A DNA stretch of 32,199 nucleotides from Woeseiaceae bacterium (GCA_030065985.1 JASJCM010000036.1:1-32199), one strand, 5' to 3'; positions 16,153-24,850 are shown, numbered from the stretch's first letter. The notes: generated by a model from the sequence alone, not told the origin. Translations and numbers: made by a program.

Positions 16153-16498
16153 GTCGAACGACAAATTTGCAGACAAAGCGAAGTCGCTGTTCGACGATTC
16201 GGTTGATAGCCTCGACGCATCGACATTGTCGACGTTGAACCAGGGCCGACACCGCGCACTGGAGGCGCTCAACACGGGTCCCTCGCCATTGTGGCGCTGG
16301 GCACCGGCGGCCGGCGTGACGGCGGCGGTGCTGGTCGCGGTCCTGGTGACCCTCGAGGAGCCGCAAGTCGTCGACACGATGCCCGAGTCGGTAGCGGATA
16401 TGGAGATCCTGCTTGGCGAGGACAGCATCGAGATGCTCGAGGACCTGGAGTTCTATGCCTTTATCGATATGCTCGAGCAGGACGGCGATGTCACCTGA
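16145..16498 (+). CDS. Single-pass membrane protein, DUF3619-like, putative anti-sigma
   Basis: 117 residues. The cytoplasmic part (1–52) includes LFDDSVDSLDASTLSTLNQGRHRALEAL, the segment that marks DUF3619-type proteins. It is followed by one membrane helix (about 53–76, LWRWAPAAGVTAAVLVAVLVTL) and an acidic C-terminal part (LLGEDSIEMLEDLEFYAFIDML) on the periplasmic side. Directly after and overlapping an ECF sigma gene, with this N-in topology, it is a good candidate for the anti-sigma factor. However, it lacks a recognisable zinc-binding ZAS motif, so the role is inferred from context. Its stop overlaps the next gene by 11 bases. Confidence 0.7.
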   Translation: MSKSNDKFADKAKSLFDDSVDSLDASTLSTLNQGRHRALEALNTGPSPLWRWAPAAGVTAAVLVAVLVTLEEPQVVDTMPESVADMEILLGEDSIEMLEDLEFYAFIDMLEQDGDVT

Positions 16499-16724
16499 CA
16501 AGCGACTCGCTGTTCTCGCGTGCGCCTTGTGCGTCGGTACGTCGGCGCTCGCGGACGAGAGCGCGGAGCAACTCGATGCCGAGTTCCTGGAGTACCTCGG
16601 CATGTGGGAAGAATCGGATGAGGAATGGCTGCTGCATGAAGAGACGCTGACAGCAGATGTGGAAGAGCGGAGCGATCCCGTACCGGACGGTGAAGAATCG
16701 ACGGAGCAGAAAGATGAGAGTTAA
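16488..16724 (+). CDS. Small acidic secreted protein
   Basis: 78 residues: a signal peptide (MSPDKRLAVLACALCVGTSALA) and a mature part of about 56 residues that is very acidic, with over twenty Asp/Glu (EFLEYLGMWEESDEEW, then an unstructured tail ending EQKDES). ATG 16488 lies within the end of the preceding gene and its own end overlaps the next gene by 11 bases. No named family is recognised, but its fixed place between the DUF3619-like and DUF3106 genes suggests a part of the same envelope system. Its charge is opposite to that of the next product. Confidence 0.68.
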   Translation: MSPDKRLAVLACALCVGTSALADESAEQLDAEFLEYLGMWEESDEEWLLHEETLTADVEERSDPVPDGEESTEQKDES

Positions 16725-17187
16725 AACACTAGTGGCGATTCTAGCGGTGCTGATGTTTGGCACGGCCCTCGCTGACAACCATGGCGTCGCCTGGAGCGAG
16801 CTTAGCCAGCAGCAACAACAGCTGCTCAACCAGTTCGCGGATGGCTGGGATGCATTGCCGGCCGAACGCCAGTTGCGCCTGTCGCGAGGTGCCGAGCGCT
16901 GGACGTCGATGTCGCCCGAGCAGCGTTCGCAGGCCATGGATCGGTTCCGCGCCTGGCGCGAGCTGTCCGACGAACGCCGGCAACAGATCCGCGAACGCGC
17001 GGAGACCTTCCGCAATCTGTCGCCCGACGAGCAGCAGCGTATTCGTGACAACTTCCAGCGCTACCGTGAAATGAACCAGGATCGCCGTGAAATGCTGCGG
17101 GATCGCTACCAGCGCATGACGCCTGAGCAGCGGCAACGTCTTCGTGATCGCCTGAAGAAACGGCCACGCCCAAGACCGCGCGACTGA
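16714..17187 (+). CDS. DUF3106 secreted protein, Arg/Gln-rich helical repeats
   Basis: 157 residues: signal peptide (MRVKTLVAILAVLMFGTALA), then WSELSQQQQQLLNQFADGWDALPAERQ and about five copies of a roughly 22-residue helical unit of the type LSPEQRQRIRERFQRYRE, ending in KKRPRPRPRD. This is the DUF3106 pattern, reminiscent of periplasmic helical chaperone/sensor proteins such as CpxP/Spy and of metal-sensing periplasmic proteins; no metal-binding His/Cys cluster is seen. The mature protein is strongly basic. Last gene of the sigma operon, ending before a strong terminator. A role in envelope-stress sensing is inferred, not shown. Confidence 0.78.
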   Translation: MRVKTLVAILAVLMFGTALADNHGVAWSELSQQQQQLLNQFADGWDALPAERQLRLSRGAERWTSMSPEQRSQAMDRFRAWRELSDERRQQIRERAETFRNLSPDEQQRIRDNFQRYREMNQDRREMLRDRYQRMTPEQRQRLRDRLKKRPRPRPRD

Positions 17188-17213
17188 ATTCCGATTGCGG
17201 AAAATCCTTATGA

Positions 17214-17241
17214 GAAAAGGCCTCTTTTTGGAGGCCTTTTC
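17214..17241 (+). terminator. Intrinsic terminator of the sigma operon
   Basis: GAAAAGGCCTC (17214–17224) and GAGGCCTTTTC (17231–17241) form a perfect 11-base-pair stem with a six-base loop, and the 3' arm supplies the T-run. It lies 27 bases after the DUF3106 stop. The stem is A-rich upstream and T-rich downstream, so it could work in both directions. Confidence 0.85.
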
Positions 17242-17242
17242 T

Positions 17243-17271
17243 TTGTGCCGGTCAGGGCCCTCGGCTACACT
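17243..17271 (+). promoter_or_regulatory. Sigma-70-type promoter of pntAB
   Basis: TTGTGC (17243–17248), 17 bases, TACACT (17266–17271): four of six matches to each consensus hexamer with ideal spacing. Transcription would start near 17278, 20 bases before the pntA ATG, with the GGAGG ribosome site at 17285–17289 in the leader. It follows directly on the terminator of the sigma operon. Confidence 0.55.
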
Positions 17272-17297
17272 GCCGACGTCCCAATGGAGGCGTACGT

Positions 17298-18839
17298 ATG
17301 AGAATCGGAGTACCCAAAGAGGTCTACGAGGGTGAACGGCGCGTCGCGACGACACCCGACGTGGCCGAACAGTTGATCAAGCTCGGTTTCGAGGTTGCCG
17401 TCGAAAGCGGCGCGGGAGCCGAGTCGAGTTATTCGGATGCCGCCTACCAGGAAGCCGGTTGCGACGTCATCGGCACGGCCGGAGACCTGTGGTCGCAGGC
17501 CGACCTGGTCATGAAGGTTCGCGCCCCTGATGACGAAGAGGCCGCACGCCTGCGTGCTGACCAGACGCTGATCAGCTTCATCTGGCCGGCCCAGAATCCG
17601 GAACTGCTCGAAACGCTGACGAAGTCCGGTGCGACCGTCATGGCGATGGACAGCGTGCCCCGAATTTCACGCGCGCAGAAAGTCGACGCGCTGAGCTCGA
17701 TGGCGAACATTGCGGGCTACCGCGCCGTCGTCGAAGCGGCGCAGCACTTCGGGCGCTTCTTCACGGGACAGATTACGGCCGCCGGCAAGGTGCCGCCGGC
17801 CAAGGTGCTCGTCATCGGTGCTGGTGTCGCGGGCCTCGCCGCGATAGGCGCGGCGAAGAGCATGGGCGCAATCGTGCGGTCGTTTGATACCCGCCCCGAG
17901 GTCAAGGAGCAGGTCGAGTCGATGGACGCTGAGTTCCTGATGCTCGACTTCGAGGACGATGAAGACGGTACCGGCGAAGGCGGTTATGCCAAGGTCATGA
18001 GCGACGAGTTCATCAAGGCCGAAATGGAACTGTTCGCCGAGCAGGCGAAAGACGTCGACATCATCATCACGACCGCGCTGATTCCGGGCAAGCCGGCGCC
18101 AAAACTGATCACGGCCGAGACTGCGCGCTCGATGAAGGACGGCAGCGTCATCGTCGACCTCGCCGCTGAGCAGGGCGGCAACTGCGAACTGACGGTTGCG
18201 GACGACGTGATCGTCGACAGCGGCGTTACCGTCATCGGCTACACGGACCTGCCCAGCCGCCTCGCGGCCCAGTCGAGCCAGCTGTACGCGACTAACCTGC
18301 GGCACCTGCTGACCGACCTGACCCCTGAGAAGGACGGCAATATCGTCGTCGACATGGAAGACGAGGTCATCCGCGGCACGACGATCTGCAAGGACGGCGA
18401 AACAACCTGGCCACCGCCTGCGCCGAAGATTTCGGCAGCACCTCCGGCGGCGAAAGCCGAGCCGGCTCCCTTGGTCCCGGCCGGGGAAGAGGAACCGTCC
18501 GTCATGGGTCCAATCATCGGCATGATTGTTGGCGGCCTGGCTTTACTCGGACTTGGCGCAGTTGCGCCACCCTCGTTCATGGCGCACTTCACGGTGTTCG
18601 TGCTCGCCTGTTTCGTTGGCTACATGGTCATCTGGAACGTAACGCCGGCGCTGCATACGCCGCTCATGAGTGTCACGAACGCGATCTCGAGCATCATCAT
18701 CATCGGTGCGCTATTGCAGATCAGTTCGGCTGACAAAGTGATCATGTGGATAGCCGTCGCGACCGTTGCAGTAACGGCGGTCAACATCGCGGGCGGTTTT
18801 GCCGTTACGCGCCGCATGCTCGAAATGTTCAGGAAGTGA
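17298..18839 (+). CDS. pntA: Proton-translocating NAD(P) transhydrogenase subunit alpha
   Basis: With PntB, moves hydride between NADH and NADP+ using the proton gradient. 513 residues, matching the E. coli single-chain form (510). The soluble NAD-binding domain I opens with [31 protein letters not shown] and has the dinucleotide fold [33 protein letters not shown] (about 170–203). A Pro/Ala-rich linker (about 373–395) leads to four C-terminal membrane helices (domain II part). A good Shine-Dalgarno (GGAGG) precedes the ATG. pntB starts eight bases after the stop. Confidence 0.96.
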   Translation: MRIGVPKEVYEGERRVATTPDVAEQLIKLGFEVAVESGAGAESSYSDAAYQEAGCDVIGTAGDLWSQADLVMKVRAPDDEEAARLRADQTLISFIWPAQNPELLETLTKSGATVMAMDSVPRISRAQKVDALSSMANIAGYRAVVEAAQHFGRFFTGQITAAGKVPPAKVLVIGAGVAGLAAIGAAKSMGAIVRSFDTRPEVKEQVESMDAEFLMLDFEDDEDGTGEGGYAKVMSDEFIKAEMELFAEQAKDVDIIITTALIPGKPAPKLITAETARSMKDGSVIVDLAAEQGGNCELTVADDVIVDSGVTVIGYTDLPSRLAAQSSQLYATNLRHLLTDLTPEKDGNIVVDMEDEVIRGTTICKDGETTWPPPAPKISAAPPAAKAEPAPLVPAGEEEPSVMGPIIGMIVGGLALLGLGAVAPPSFMAHFTVFVLACFVGYMVIWNVTPALHTPLMSVTNAISSIIIIGALLQISSADKVIMWIAVATVAVTAVNIAGGFAVTRRMLEMFRK

Positions 18840-18846
18840 GGCCGTC

Positions 18847-20250
18847 ATGATTAACGAAGGAATCGTAAACGTCTCGTACATTATCGCGACGATCCTCTTT
18901 ATCCTGGCGCTCGGCGGACTGTCGAACCAGGAAACGGCACGCCGCGGCAACTGGTACGGCATCATCGGTATGACGATCGCACTGCTTGCGACGATCTTCG
19001 GTGAAGTCACCGCGCAGTACGACAAGCTCATTGTTGCGCTGCTCGTCGGCGGCAGCGTTGGCCTCGTCCTCGCGCGCCGCGTGCAGATGACGCAAATGCC
19101 TGAACTCGTCGCCATCCTGCACAGCCTGGTCGGTCTTGCGGCTGTCGCGGTCGGTTTTGCCAATTTCATGGATCCCGGTCGCCTCACGCACTACGTGGGC
19201 GTCGAGCTGACCATCCACGACATCGAGACCTACATCGGTGTCCTGATTGGCGCAGTGACGTTCTCAGGCTCGGTCATCGCGTTCGGCAAGCTGTCGGGTC
19301 GCATCAGCGGCAACCCGCTCATCCTGCCCGCGCGTCACTGGCTGAATCTGCTGTTGCTGCTCGGCTCCATTTACTACGGATACGAGTTCGTTGTGCAGTC
19401 CGTCGAAGGCGGCGGCCTGACACCGCTCATGATCATGACGGTGCTGGCTTTGTTGTTCGGTATCCATATGGTCATGGCTATCGGCGGTGCCGATATGCCG
19501 GTCGTCGTATCGATGCTGAACAGCTACTCGGGCTGGGCGGCATCAGCAACGGGCTTCATGCTCGGCAACGACCTGCTGATCGTTACCGGCGCGCTGGTTG
19601 GCTCGTCCGGCGCCATCCTGTCGTACATCATGTGTCGCGCGATGAACCGCCGGTTCCTGGCCGTTATTGCTGGCGGCTTCGGTACGGGCGGTGGAGCATC
19701 TGCCGCGGCAGGTGGTGAGGACCAGGGCGAGGTTGTCCCGGTCGACTCCAGCGAATCAGCTTCGCTGCTGGCGAATGCCAAGGAAGTGATGATCATTCCG
19801 GGCTACGGCATGGCCGTCGCGCAGGCGCAGCACATTGTGCATGAGATCACGACCGCGCTGCGCGAGAAGGGCGTCAATGTGCGCTTCGGCATTCACCCGG
19901 TCGCGGGCCGCATGCCAGGGCACATGAACGTGCTGCTTGCCGAGGCGAAAGTACCTTACGACATCGTGTTCGAGATGGACGAGATCAACGAGGATTTCCC
20001 CGACGTCGACGTGTCGGTCATCATCGGCGCAAACGACATCGTGAATCCGTCCGCGCTGACGGATCCGGACAGCCCGATCGCGGGTATGCCCGTGCTCGAA
20101 TGCTGGAAGGGCAAGGTCTCGATCGTGTTGAAACGCAGCATGGCGACAGGTTACGCGGGCGTACAGAACCCGCTGTTCTTCCTCGACAACACGCGCATGC
20201 TGTTTGGTGACGCCAAGGAGAGTCTCGACGCGGTTTTCAAAGCTTTGTAG
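18847..20250 (+). CDS. pntB: Proton-translocating NAD(P) transhydrogenase subunit beta
   Basis: 467 residues (E. coli 462). The first 260 or so residues form eight to nine membrane helices of the proton channel ([31 protein letters not shown]…[23 protein letters not shown]). A Gly/Ala/Glu linker leads to the NADP-binding domain III with [46 protein letters not shown] and [16 protein letters not shown] 18847, with GAGG five bases before it, is the family start; an upstream in-frame ATG lies inside pntA. Both subunits are intact, so the enzyme should work. Confidence 0.96.
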   Translation: MINEGIVNVSYIIATILFILALGGLSNQETARRGNWYGIIGMTIALLATIFGEVTAQYDKLIVALLVGGSVGLVLARRVQMTQMPELVAILHSLVGLAAVAVGFANFMDPGRLTHYVGVELTIHDIETYIGVLIGAVTFSGSVIAFGKLSGRISGNPLILPARHWLNLLLLLGSIYYGYEFVVQSVEGGGLTPLMIMTVLALLFGIHMVMAIGGADMPVVVSMLNSYSGWAASATGFMLGNDLLIVTGALVGSSGAILSYIMCRAMNRRFLAVIAGGFGTGGGASAAAGGEDQGEVVPVDSSESASLLANAKEVMIIPGYGMAVAQAQHIVHEITTALREKGVNVRFGIHPVAGRMPGHMNVLLAEAKVPYDIVFEMDEINEDFPDVDVSVIIGANDIVNPSALTDPDSPIAGMPVLECWKGKVSIVLKRSMATGYAGVQNPLFFLDNTRMLFGDAKESLDAVFKAL

Positions 20251-20268
20251 AAGGAAGCTTGGAAAAAC

Positions 20269-20277
20269 TGTAATAAT
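20269..20277 (+). promoter_or_regulatory. Possible promoter -10 element of the HNH gene
   Basis: TGTAATAAT (20269–20277) resembles an extended -10 with one mismatch in the hexamer. It is 25 bases upstream of the HNH ATG, with GGAG (20293–20296) as ribosome site. No clear -35 stands at the right distance. Confidence 0.35.
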
Positions 20278-20302
20278 GCGCGCGTAGGCTACGGAGCTGG
20301 CT

Positions 20303-20956
20303 ATGCTCGCAGGACTTGCAAAGGACATCTCGCAACAGGTTCTTCGAACCGATGTTGCCGGTATGCCACTCGAGTGGATCGACTATCGCGAAGCGGTACG
20401 TCTCTACCACGCCGAGCAGGTCGCGTACGACTGCGGCACACGCCTCTACTCCGTCTTTGGTGGCTACAGTTCCATCGATGGCAGCCGCAGTCGCATCGAC
20501 GTCAACTCGATCATCGCAACGCATGGCACGAGCAAGAGCCTGGCGCGCAATCGCGACCAGTACGTGCCGCCGTTGAACAACCGCACACTGTTCAAACGCG
20601 ATGCCAACCTGTGTCTCTATTGCGGTAATCGATTCCTGACGCGCGACCTGACCCGCGATCACATCACGCCCGTCTCGCAGGGTGGTACGGACACGTGGAC
20701 GAACGTAGCGACCGCGTGCCGGCGCTGCAACAATTACAAAGGTGGCCGCACGCCCGAGCAGGCGGCGCTGCAGCTCATCGCCGTACCGTTTACGCCAAAT
20801 TATGCGGAGTACATCTATCTCAAGGGCCGCCGCGTTCTGGCCGACCAGATGCAGTACCTGCTGGCGCACATCCCGCGCTCAAGCCCGCTCCATGCGCGAC
20901 TCTCGGGTCACCTTGAGAACGGGCAGGAGATCGTAGAGGTTCACTACCACGATTAG
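20303..20956 (+). CDS. HNH endonuclease family protein
   Basis: 217 residues. The central HNH domain (about 96–150) reads LFKRDANLCLYCGNRFLTRDLTRDHITPVSQGGTDTWTNVATACRRCNNYKGGR. It has zinc cysteines Cys104/Cys107 and Cys139/Cys142, the Asp119-His120 catalytic pair, and Asn134 and Asn143. The flanks (DVAGMPLEWIDYREAVRLYHAEQVAY and QLIAVPFTPNYAEYIYLKGRR) are the pattern of a widespread chromosomal single-domain HNH family of unknown substrate, found without restriction partners. No methylase or immunity gene is adjacent. The gene is followed 17 bases later by a 5'-3' exonuclease. Confidence 0.85.
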   Translation: MLAGLAKDISQQVLRTDVAGMPLEWIDYREAVRLYHAEQVAYDCGTRLYSVFGGYSSIDGSRSRIDVNSIIATHGTSKSLARNRDQYVPPLNNRTLFKRDANLCLYCGNRFLTRDLTRDHITPVSQGGTDTWTNVATACRRCNNYKGGRTPEQAALQLIAVPFTPNYAEYIYLKGRRVLADQMQYLLAHIPRSSPLHARLSGHLENGQEIVEVHYHD

Positions 20957-20973
20957 TGCATAATGCGGGTGCT

Positions 20974-21864
20974 ATGCAGTACCTGATCGATGCCAGTGTC
21001 TACGTCTTTCGCGCCTATTACTCCATGCCGGAGGACATGGTCGATGACGCGGGCAACCCGATAAACGCGCTGTACGGTTTCTGCCGCTTTATCGGTGACT
21101 TCATGGAGCAGGTTACGCCCGAGTTCGTCGCCGTTGCGTTCGATGAGAGCCTGTCGACCTCGTTTCGCACCGAGATCTTTCCCGAGTACAAGGCCAATCG
21201 CGATCCGGCGCCACCGGAACTCAAGCGACAGTTCCAGCAGTGTCGCCGCTATGTGCGCGCGCTGGGCCTGATGGAGGTGGCGAGCCCGAAATACGAAGCA
21301 GACGATCTGATCGGTACGCTCGTCGAGCACGGCCGCCGTTTCGGCCGGCCCTCCACGATCGTGAGCCGTGACAAGGACCTGACGCAGCTGCTCCGCACAG
21401 AGGACGTATTCTGGGACTTTGCCGGCAAAGGAAAGTTGGGCTACGACGATATCCCGGGATCCTTCGGTGTGCGCCCCGAACAGATAGCCGACTTTCTTGC
21501 GCTGGCGGGCGATGCCGTCGATAACATCAAGGGTGTGCCGGGTGTCGGCAAGAAGACCGCCGAGTGTTTGCTGCAGCACTTCGGTAGCCTTGAAGAGATC
21601 TACGACAATCTCGATCGTGTTCACGAGGTCAACGTGCGCGGCGCGAAAACACTGGGTGCGAAGCTCGATACGCATCGAGACGACGCGATGCTTGCGCGTC
21701 GCCTGACCGAAATCGCCTGCGACGCGCCGATCGACGATGCTGAAAACGGACTGCAACCATCTGCGCCAAAGCTCGGTGAAATCAACGCGCTGTTCGACGA
21801 AGCAGGAATCGGTACCGCGCTGCGCCGCCAGGCCGAGCGCGTTTCGGATATCTATCGGCACTGA
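20974..21864 (+). CDS. Stand-alone 5'-3' exonuclease / flap endonuclease
   Basis: 296 residues of the Pol I-type 5' nuclease family without a polymerase domain. The acidic metal-site residues are in place: Asp6 (YLIDASVYVFRAYY), Asp57 (VAFDESLSTSFR), Glu108/Asp110/Asp111 (KYEADDLIGT), Asp133/Asp135 (VSRDKDL) and Asp183. The helix-hairpin-helix (IKGVPGVGKKTAECLLQHFGSLEEI) follows. The arch region has FPEYKANRDPAPPELKRQF. ATG 20974 is chosen; a GTG at 20956 that shares a base with the HNH stop is an alternative. E. coli Xni is shorter, about 250 residues, so I leave the symbol blank. Likely acts in flap removal or repair. Confidence 0.88.
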   Translation: MQYLIDASVYVFRAYYSMPEDMVDDAGNPINALYGFCRFIGDFMEQVTPEFVAVAFDESLSTSFRTEIFPEYKANRDPAPPELKRQFQQCRRYVRALGLMEVASPKYEADDLIGTLVEHGRRFGRPSTIVSRDKDLTQLLRTEDVFWDFAGKGKLGYDDIPGSFGVRPEQIADFLALAGDAVDNIKGVPGVGKKTAECLLQHFGSLEEIYDNLDRVHEVNVRGAKTLGAKLDTHRDDAMLARRLTEIACDAPIDDAENGLQPSAPKLGEINALFDEAGIGTALRRQAERVSDIYRH

Positions 21865-21890
21865 GTCGCGCCCGCCGCGCGTCGACTGAC

Positions 21891-21910
21891 AATTAGGAAT
21901 ATCCCTAGTT
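21891..21910. promoter_or_regulatory. Dyad element upstream of the Lon-like operon
   Basis: AATTAGGAAT followed by ATCCCTAGTT is symmetrical at 8 of 10 positions about 21900/21901. It stands in the 105-base gap between the exonuclease and the Lon-like gene, 60 bases before the GTG start. It is AT-rich amid GC-rich sequence and is a plausible operator; the regulator is unknown. Confidence 0.45.
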
Positions 21911-21969
21911 ACGCCGCCCGGCGCCATGTGCTGATATGGAGATTCGAAAACTATGCGTGGTGAATACAC

Positions 21970-24390
21970 GTGGCCGAGACCCTTGCCCGCGTCACCGAGC
22001 TGGCCGTTCCTGCGGCACGCCTCCGTACCGTCTGTAGACCCCTGGATTCCACGAACAGCGCGGATGCCGACGCGAAGCTGGCGTCGGTTGCCTATCTCGG
22101 TCAGGAGCGCGCGGTCGAGTCGCTGCGGTTCGGTATTGGCCTCGAGCGGGACGGGTACAACATTTTCGTCCTCGGCCTGCCCGGCAGCCATCGTCACGCG
22201 CTCGTCAAGGAGCTTGCGGCAGCGAGGGCTCGTGAGAAAGCGACGCCAGACGACTGGTGCTACGCCAATAACTTCACGAACCCGGAGCGCCCTCAGGCGC
22301 TGCGGTTACCTGCCGGCAAGGGCGCCGAATTCCGCGAGGACATGCATGCGCTCATTGACGAGATCCGCATAACGATTCCGACGGTCTTTGAAGAAGAGGA
22401 CTACCGCAATCAGCTCAAGGTCCTGGACGCCGAGTTGCAGAAGGACATCAAGGATCAATGGGAGGAGCTCCGGCAGAAAGCTGCGAAGGTTGACATTGCC
22501 GTTTTGCAGACACCGACCGGCTACGTTCTGGCTCCCGTACGCGACGGCAAGGTCATCGATGACGAGGAGTTCGAGAAACTGCCGAAGGAAGATCGCGAGG
22601 CGATCGAAGCGACCATCCAGCGACTCAGTGAAGACCTGCAAGCCCGCATCGAGTCTCTGCCGAAACTGCGCAGAAAACAGCACGAACGGGTCCGGGCGCT
22701 CGACCAGGAGGTCATCGCGCATGCGGTAACCGCGCTGTTCCAGGACCTGAAACTGAAATACGCCGAGGTGCCCGACGTCGCCGAATACCTTGAGGCAGCA
22801 CGGCAGGACCTCATCGATAATGCCCATCAGTTCCGCGAACCGTCGGAGTCGACGCTGCCTTTCCTGAAAACGGATACCTCGTCATTGCTGCTCAGCTACG
22901 AGATCAATCTCCTTGTCGGCAACGAATCCGGCGCGTCAGCCCCGGTCGTCTATGAGCCCAACCCGAGCTATCCGAACCTGATCGGCAAGATCGAGCACCG
23001 TGCAGAGATGGGCGCGCTCCTGACGGACTTCAGAATGGTCCGCGGCGGGGCACTGCTGCAGGCAAACGGCGGTTACCTGATTCTTGATGTGCACCGGGTG
23101 CTCGGCAGGCCGTTTGCGTGGGAGGCGCTCAAGCAGGCTTTGTTCACGGAGCAGGTGCGCATCGAGTCCCCGGCCGAGACGCTTGGTTTCTCGACAACAT
23201 CGACCCTGAAACCTGAACCGGTTCCGCTCGACGTCAAGATCATTCTCATCGGCGAGCGCTGGCTGTTCTACCTGTTGTCCCTCTATGACAAGGAGTTTGG
23301 CGGGCTCTTCAAAGTGGCTGTCGATCTCGATGACGATGTGCAGCGGACACCCGACAACGTCGATGCGCTTGCCCAGCTTGTTACGAGTCGTGCGACCCGC
23401 CACGAGTTGCTGCCCTTCGACACCAGGGCAGTGCAGCGCGTTATCGAGCAGCGGGCCCGCCAGGCGGACGACAGCGAACGCCTGTCAATGAACATTCGCT
23501 CACTCGACGACCTCTTGATCGAGTCCGACTACTGGGCGCGGCAGCACGACGCAACCCGGATTTCCGCCGACGATGTCATCGAAGCGATCAGCCACAAGAA
23601 AGAACGCCTGGGTCGGGTCGAGATGCGGATAGCCGACGCGATCGAAAGGGAGACCCTGCTGATCGATACAAGCGGTGAGTGCGTCGGGCAGATCAATGGC
23701 CTGTCCGTTGTCGATCTCGGCAACTACCGCTTCGGACATCCGGTACGCATTACGGCGACGACCCGCATTGGCACGGGCGATGTCGTCGACATCGAGCGTG
23801 AGGCCAAGCTTGGCGGCGCAATTCACTCGAAGGGTGTCATGATCCTGTCGTCGGCGCTGTCAGCTCGCTACGCCCCCGAGAAGCCGCTGTCGCTGAGCGC
23901 GAGCATCGTTTTTGAACAATCCTACGGCGGTGTCGACGGGGACAGCGCTTCGGTTGCCGAACTTTGCGCGCTCCTGTCATCGATTGCTCGAGTACCGATT
24001 CGGCAGAACGTCGCGTGTACGGGCTCCATCAACCAGCTCGGTCGCGTCCAGGCCGTCGGCGGTGTCAACGAAAAGATCGAGGGATTCTTCGGTATCTGTG
24101 AACGACGCGGACTCGATGGCAGTCATTGCGTCGTAATCCCGCAAGACAACGTCAAGCACCTGATGCTCAGGGAACACGTCGTCGAGGCGGTGCGAGATAA
24201 CAAGTTCGCCGTGTACGCGGTTGAACACATTGACGAGGCCCTCGAGATACTGACAGGGCAGCCCGCCGGTAGCCGCGGTGCCGATGGGCGATTTCCTGAA
24301 GGCACGGTCAATCGCAGGGTGGAGGACCGCCTGCTGCGCTACGCCGGACAACGCAGGAAGTTCGCGGGAGGCAAGGGCAAGGATGAATGA
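21970..24390 (+). CDS. Lon-like ATP-dependent protease (AAA_32 / LonC-type)
   Basis: 806 residues. This is the Lon-related family with an unusual AAA+ region interrupted by a long helical insertion (about 135–275), not classical Lon. An N-terminal part (VAYLGQERAVESLRFGIGLERDGYNIFVLGLPGSHRHALV) carries a P-loop-like GLPGSHRHAL. The middle holds GGALLQANGGYLILD and WEALKQALFTEQVRIES. The C-terminal Lon protease domain has the Ser-Lys dyad: YGGVDGDSASVAEL with Ser659 and GGVNEKIEGFF with Lys702. The P-loop lacks the usual GK[ST], as is common for this family. GTG 21970 is the first possible start, since a stop codon lies nine bases upstream in frame. Overlaps the next gene by eight bases. Confidence 0.87.
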   Translation: MAETLARVTELAVPAARLRTVCRPLDSTNSADADAKLASVAYLGQERAVESLRFGIGLERDGYNIFVLGLPGSHRHALVKELAAARAREKATPDDWCYANNFTNPERPQALRLPAGKGAEFREDMHALIDEIRITIPTVFEEEDYRNQLKVLDAELQKDIKDQWEELRQKAAKVDIAVLQTPTGYVLAPVRDGKVIDDEEFEKLPKEDREAIEATIQRLSEDLQARIESLPKLRRKQHERVRALDQEVIAHAVTALFQDLKLKYAEVPDVAEYLEAARQDLIDNAHQFREPSESTLPFLKTDTSSLLLSYEINLLVGNESGASAPVVYEPNPSYPNLIGKIEHRAEMGALLTDFRMVRGGALLQANGGYLILDVHRVLGRPFAWEALKQALFTEQVRIESPAETLGFSTTSTLKPEPVPLDVKIILIGERWLFYLLSLYDKEFGGLFKVAVDLDDDVQRTPDNVDALAQLVTSRATRHELLPFDTRAVQRVIEQRARQADDSERLSMNIRSLDDLLIESDYWARQHDATRISADDVIEAISHKKERLGRVEMRIADAIERETLLIDTSGECVGQINGLSVVDLGNYRFGHPVRITATTRIGTGDVVDIEREAKLGGAIHSKGVMILSSALSARYAPEKPLSLSASIVFEQSYGGVDGDSASVAELCALLSSIARVPIRQNVACTGSINQLGRVQAVGGVNEKIEGFFGICERRGLDGSHCVVIPQDNVKHLMLREHVVEAVRDNKFAVYAVEHIDEALEILTGQPAGSRGADGRFPEGTVNRRVEDRLLRYAGQRRKFAGGKGKDE

Positions 24391-24850
24391 AAGTCGCGAC
24401 CTGCTACGAATCCTGCTTGCCGTTACCGAGACCAGCCCGGTAGAGCGACTCTGGCAATCACTCATTGACCAGGTTGCCGACGCCCGCGCCGAGGTCGTGA
24501 CGGTTATCGTTAGCGACGACTCGTGGCGCCGAGCGGCGAGCCTGCCCTTCACGCGCGAGATCTCGCGAATCAGCGGTGTACAGGCGGCATTTACTCATCA
24601 TCGGGCGGAGCAGGTCAGCGCCGATGCCGCCGGGCGCGCGCGTGAGCAACTGGAGGGTCTCGCCCGCGATTCGCAGCTCGAGCTTGAATTCGAAGTCGTG
24701 TCGGAGGACGAGGACGCCCGTGTCGCAACGGTTGTTACCGTGGAGCGTGACATTCTGATCGCCCCCACGGCCCTCGAAGGGAAACCGCTTTTTACGAAAC
24801 TTGCACGTCTGCATCGAAGAGTGGTACTCGTCGAAGCCGACAATGATTGA
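24383..24850 (+). CDS. Hypothetical protein, possibly universal-stress-protein fold
   Basis: 155 residues, cytosolic. The alternation LLRILLAVTETSPVERLWQSLIDQVADARAEVVTVIVSDDSWRRAA … FEVVSEDEDARVATVVTVERDILIAPTALEGKPLFTKLARLHRRVVLVEAD looks like a beta-alpha Usp-like Rossmann domain: an opening hydrophobic strand, a predicted final strand, and a conserved-looking RDILIAPT segment. The ATP-binding G-2X-G-9X-G(S/T) motif of UspA is absent, so if it is a Usp it is the non-nucleotide type. It overlaps the protease gene by eight bases and the kinase gene by eight bases, so it is surely co-translated with both. Function unknown. Confidence 0.62.
   Translation: MNESRDLLRILLAVTETSPVERLWQSLIDQVADARAEVVTVIVSDDSWRRAASLPFTREISRISGVQAAFTHHRAEQVSADAAGRAREQLEGLARDSQLELEFEVVSEDEDARVATVVTVERDILIAPTALEGKPLFTKLARLHRRVVLVEADND

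Noticed and set aside
20303..21864. Anti-phage defence or restriction system
   Set aside because: HNH and 5' nuclease are both present, but there is no methylase, sensor, helicase or mobile-element context, and both look like chromosomal housekeeping families. Kept as a lower-scored repair-type finding.
21865..21890. GC-rich inverted sequence after the exonuclease gene as a terminator
   Set aside because: CGCGC/GCGCG can pair but there is no T-run after it, and the arms are too simple in this GC-rich DNA to support a call.
20953..22197. 414-codon open frame on the minus strand across the exonuclease and the start of the protease gene
   Set aside because: It is antisense to two well-supported genes and spans their intergenic gap; no motif or ribosome site.
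21953..22372. ATG-started frame overlapping the start of the Lon-like gene
   Set aside because: It is in a different frame from the protease, has no ribosome site and gives a Ser/Arg-rich product without motifs.
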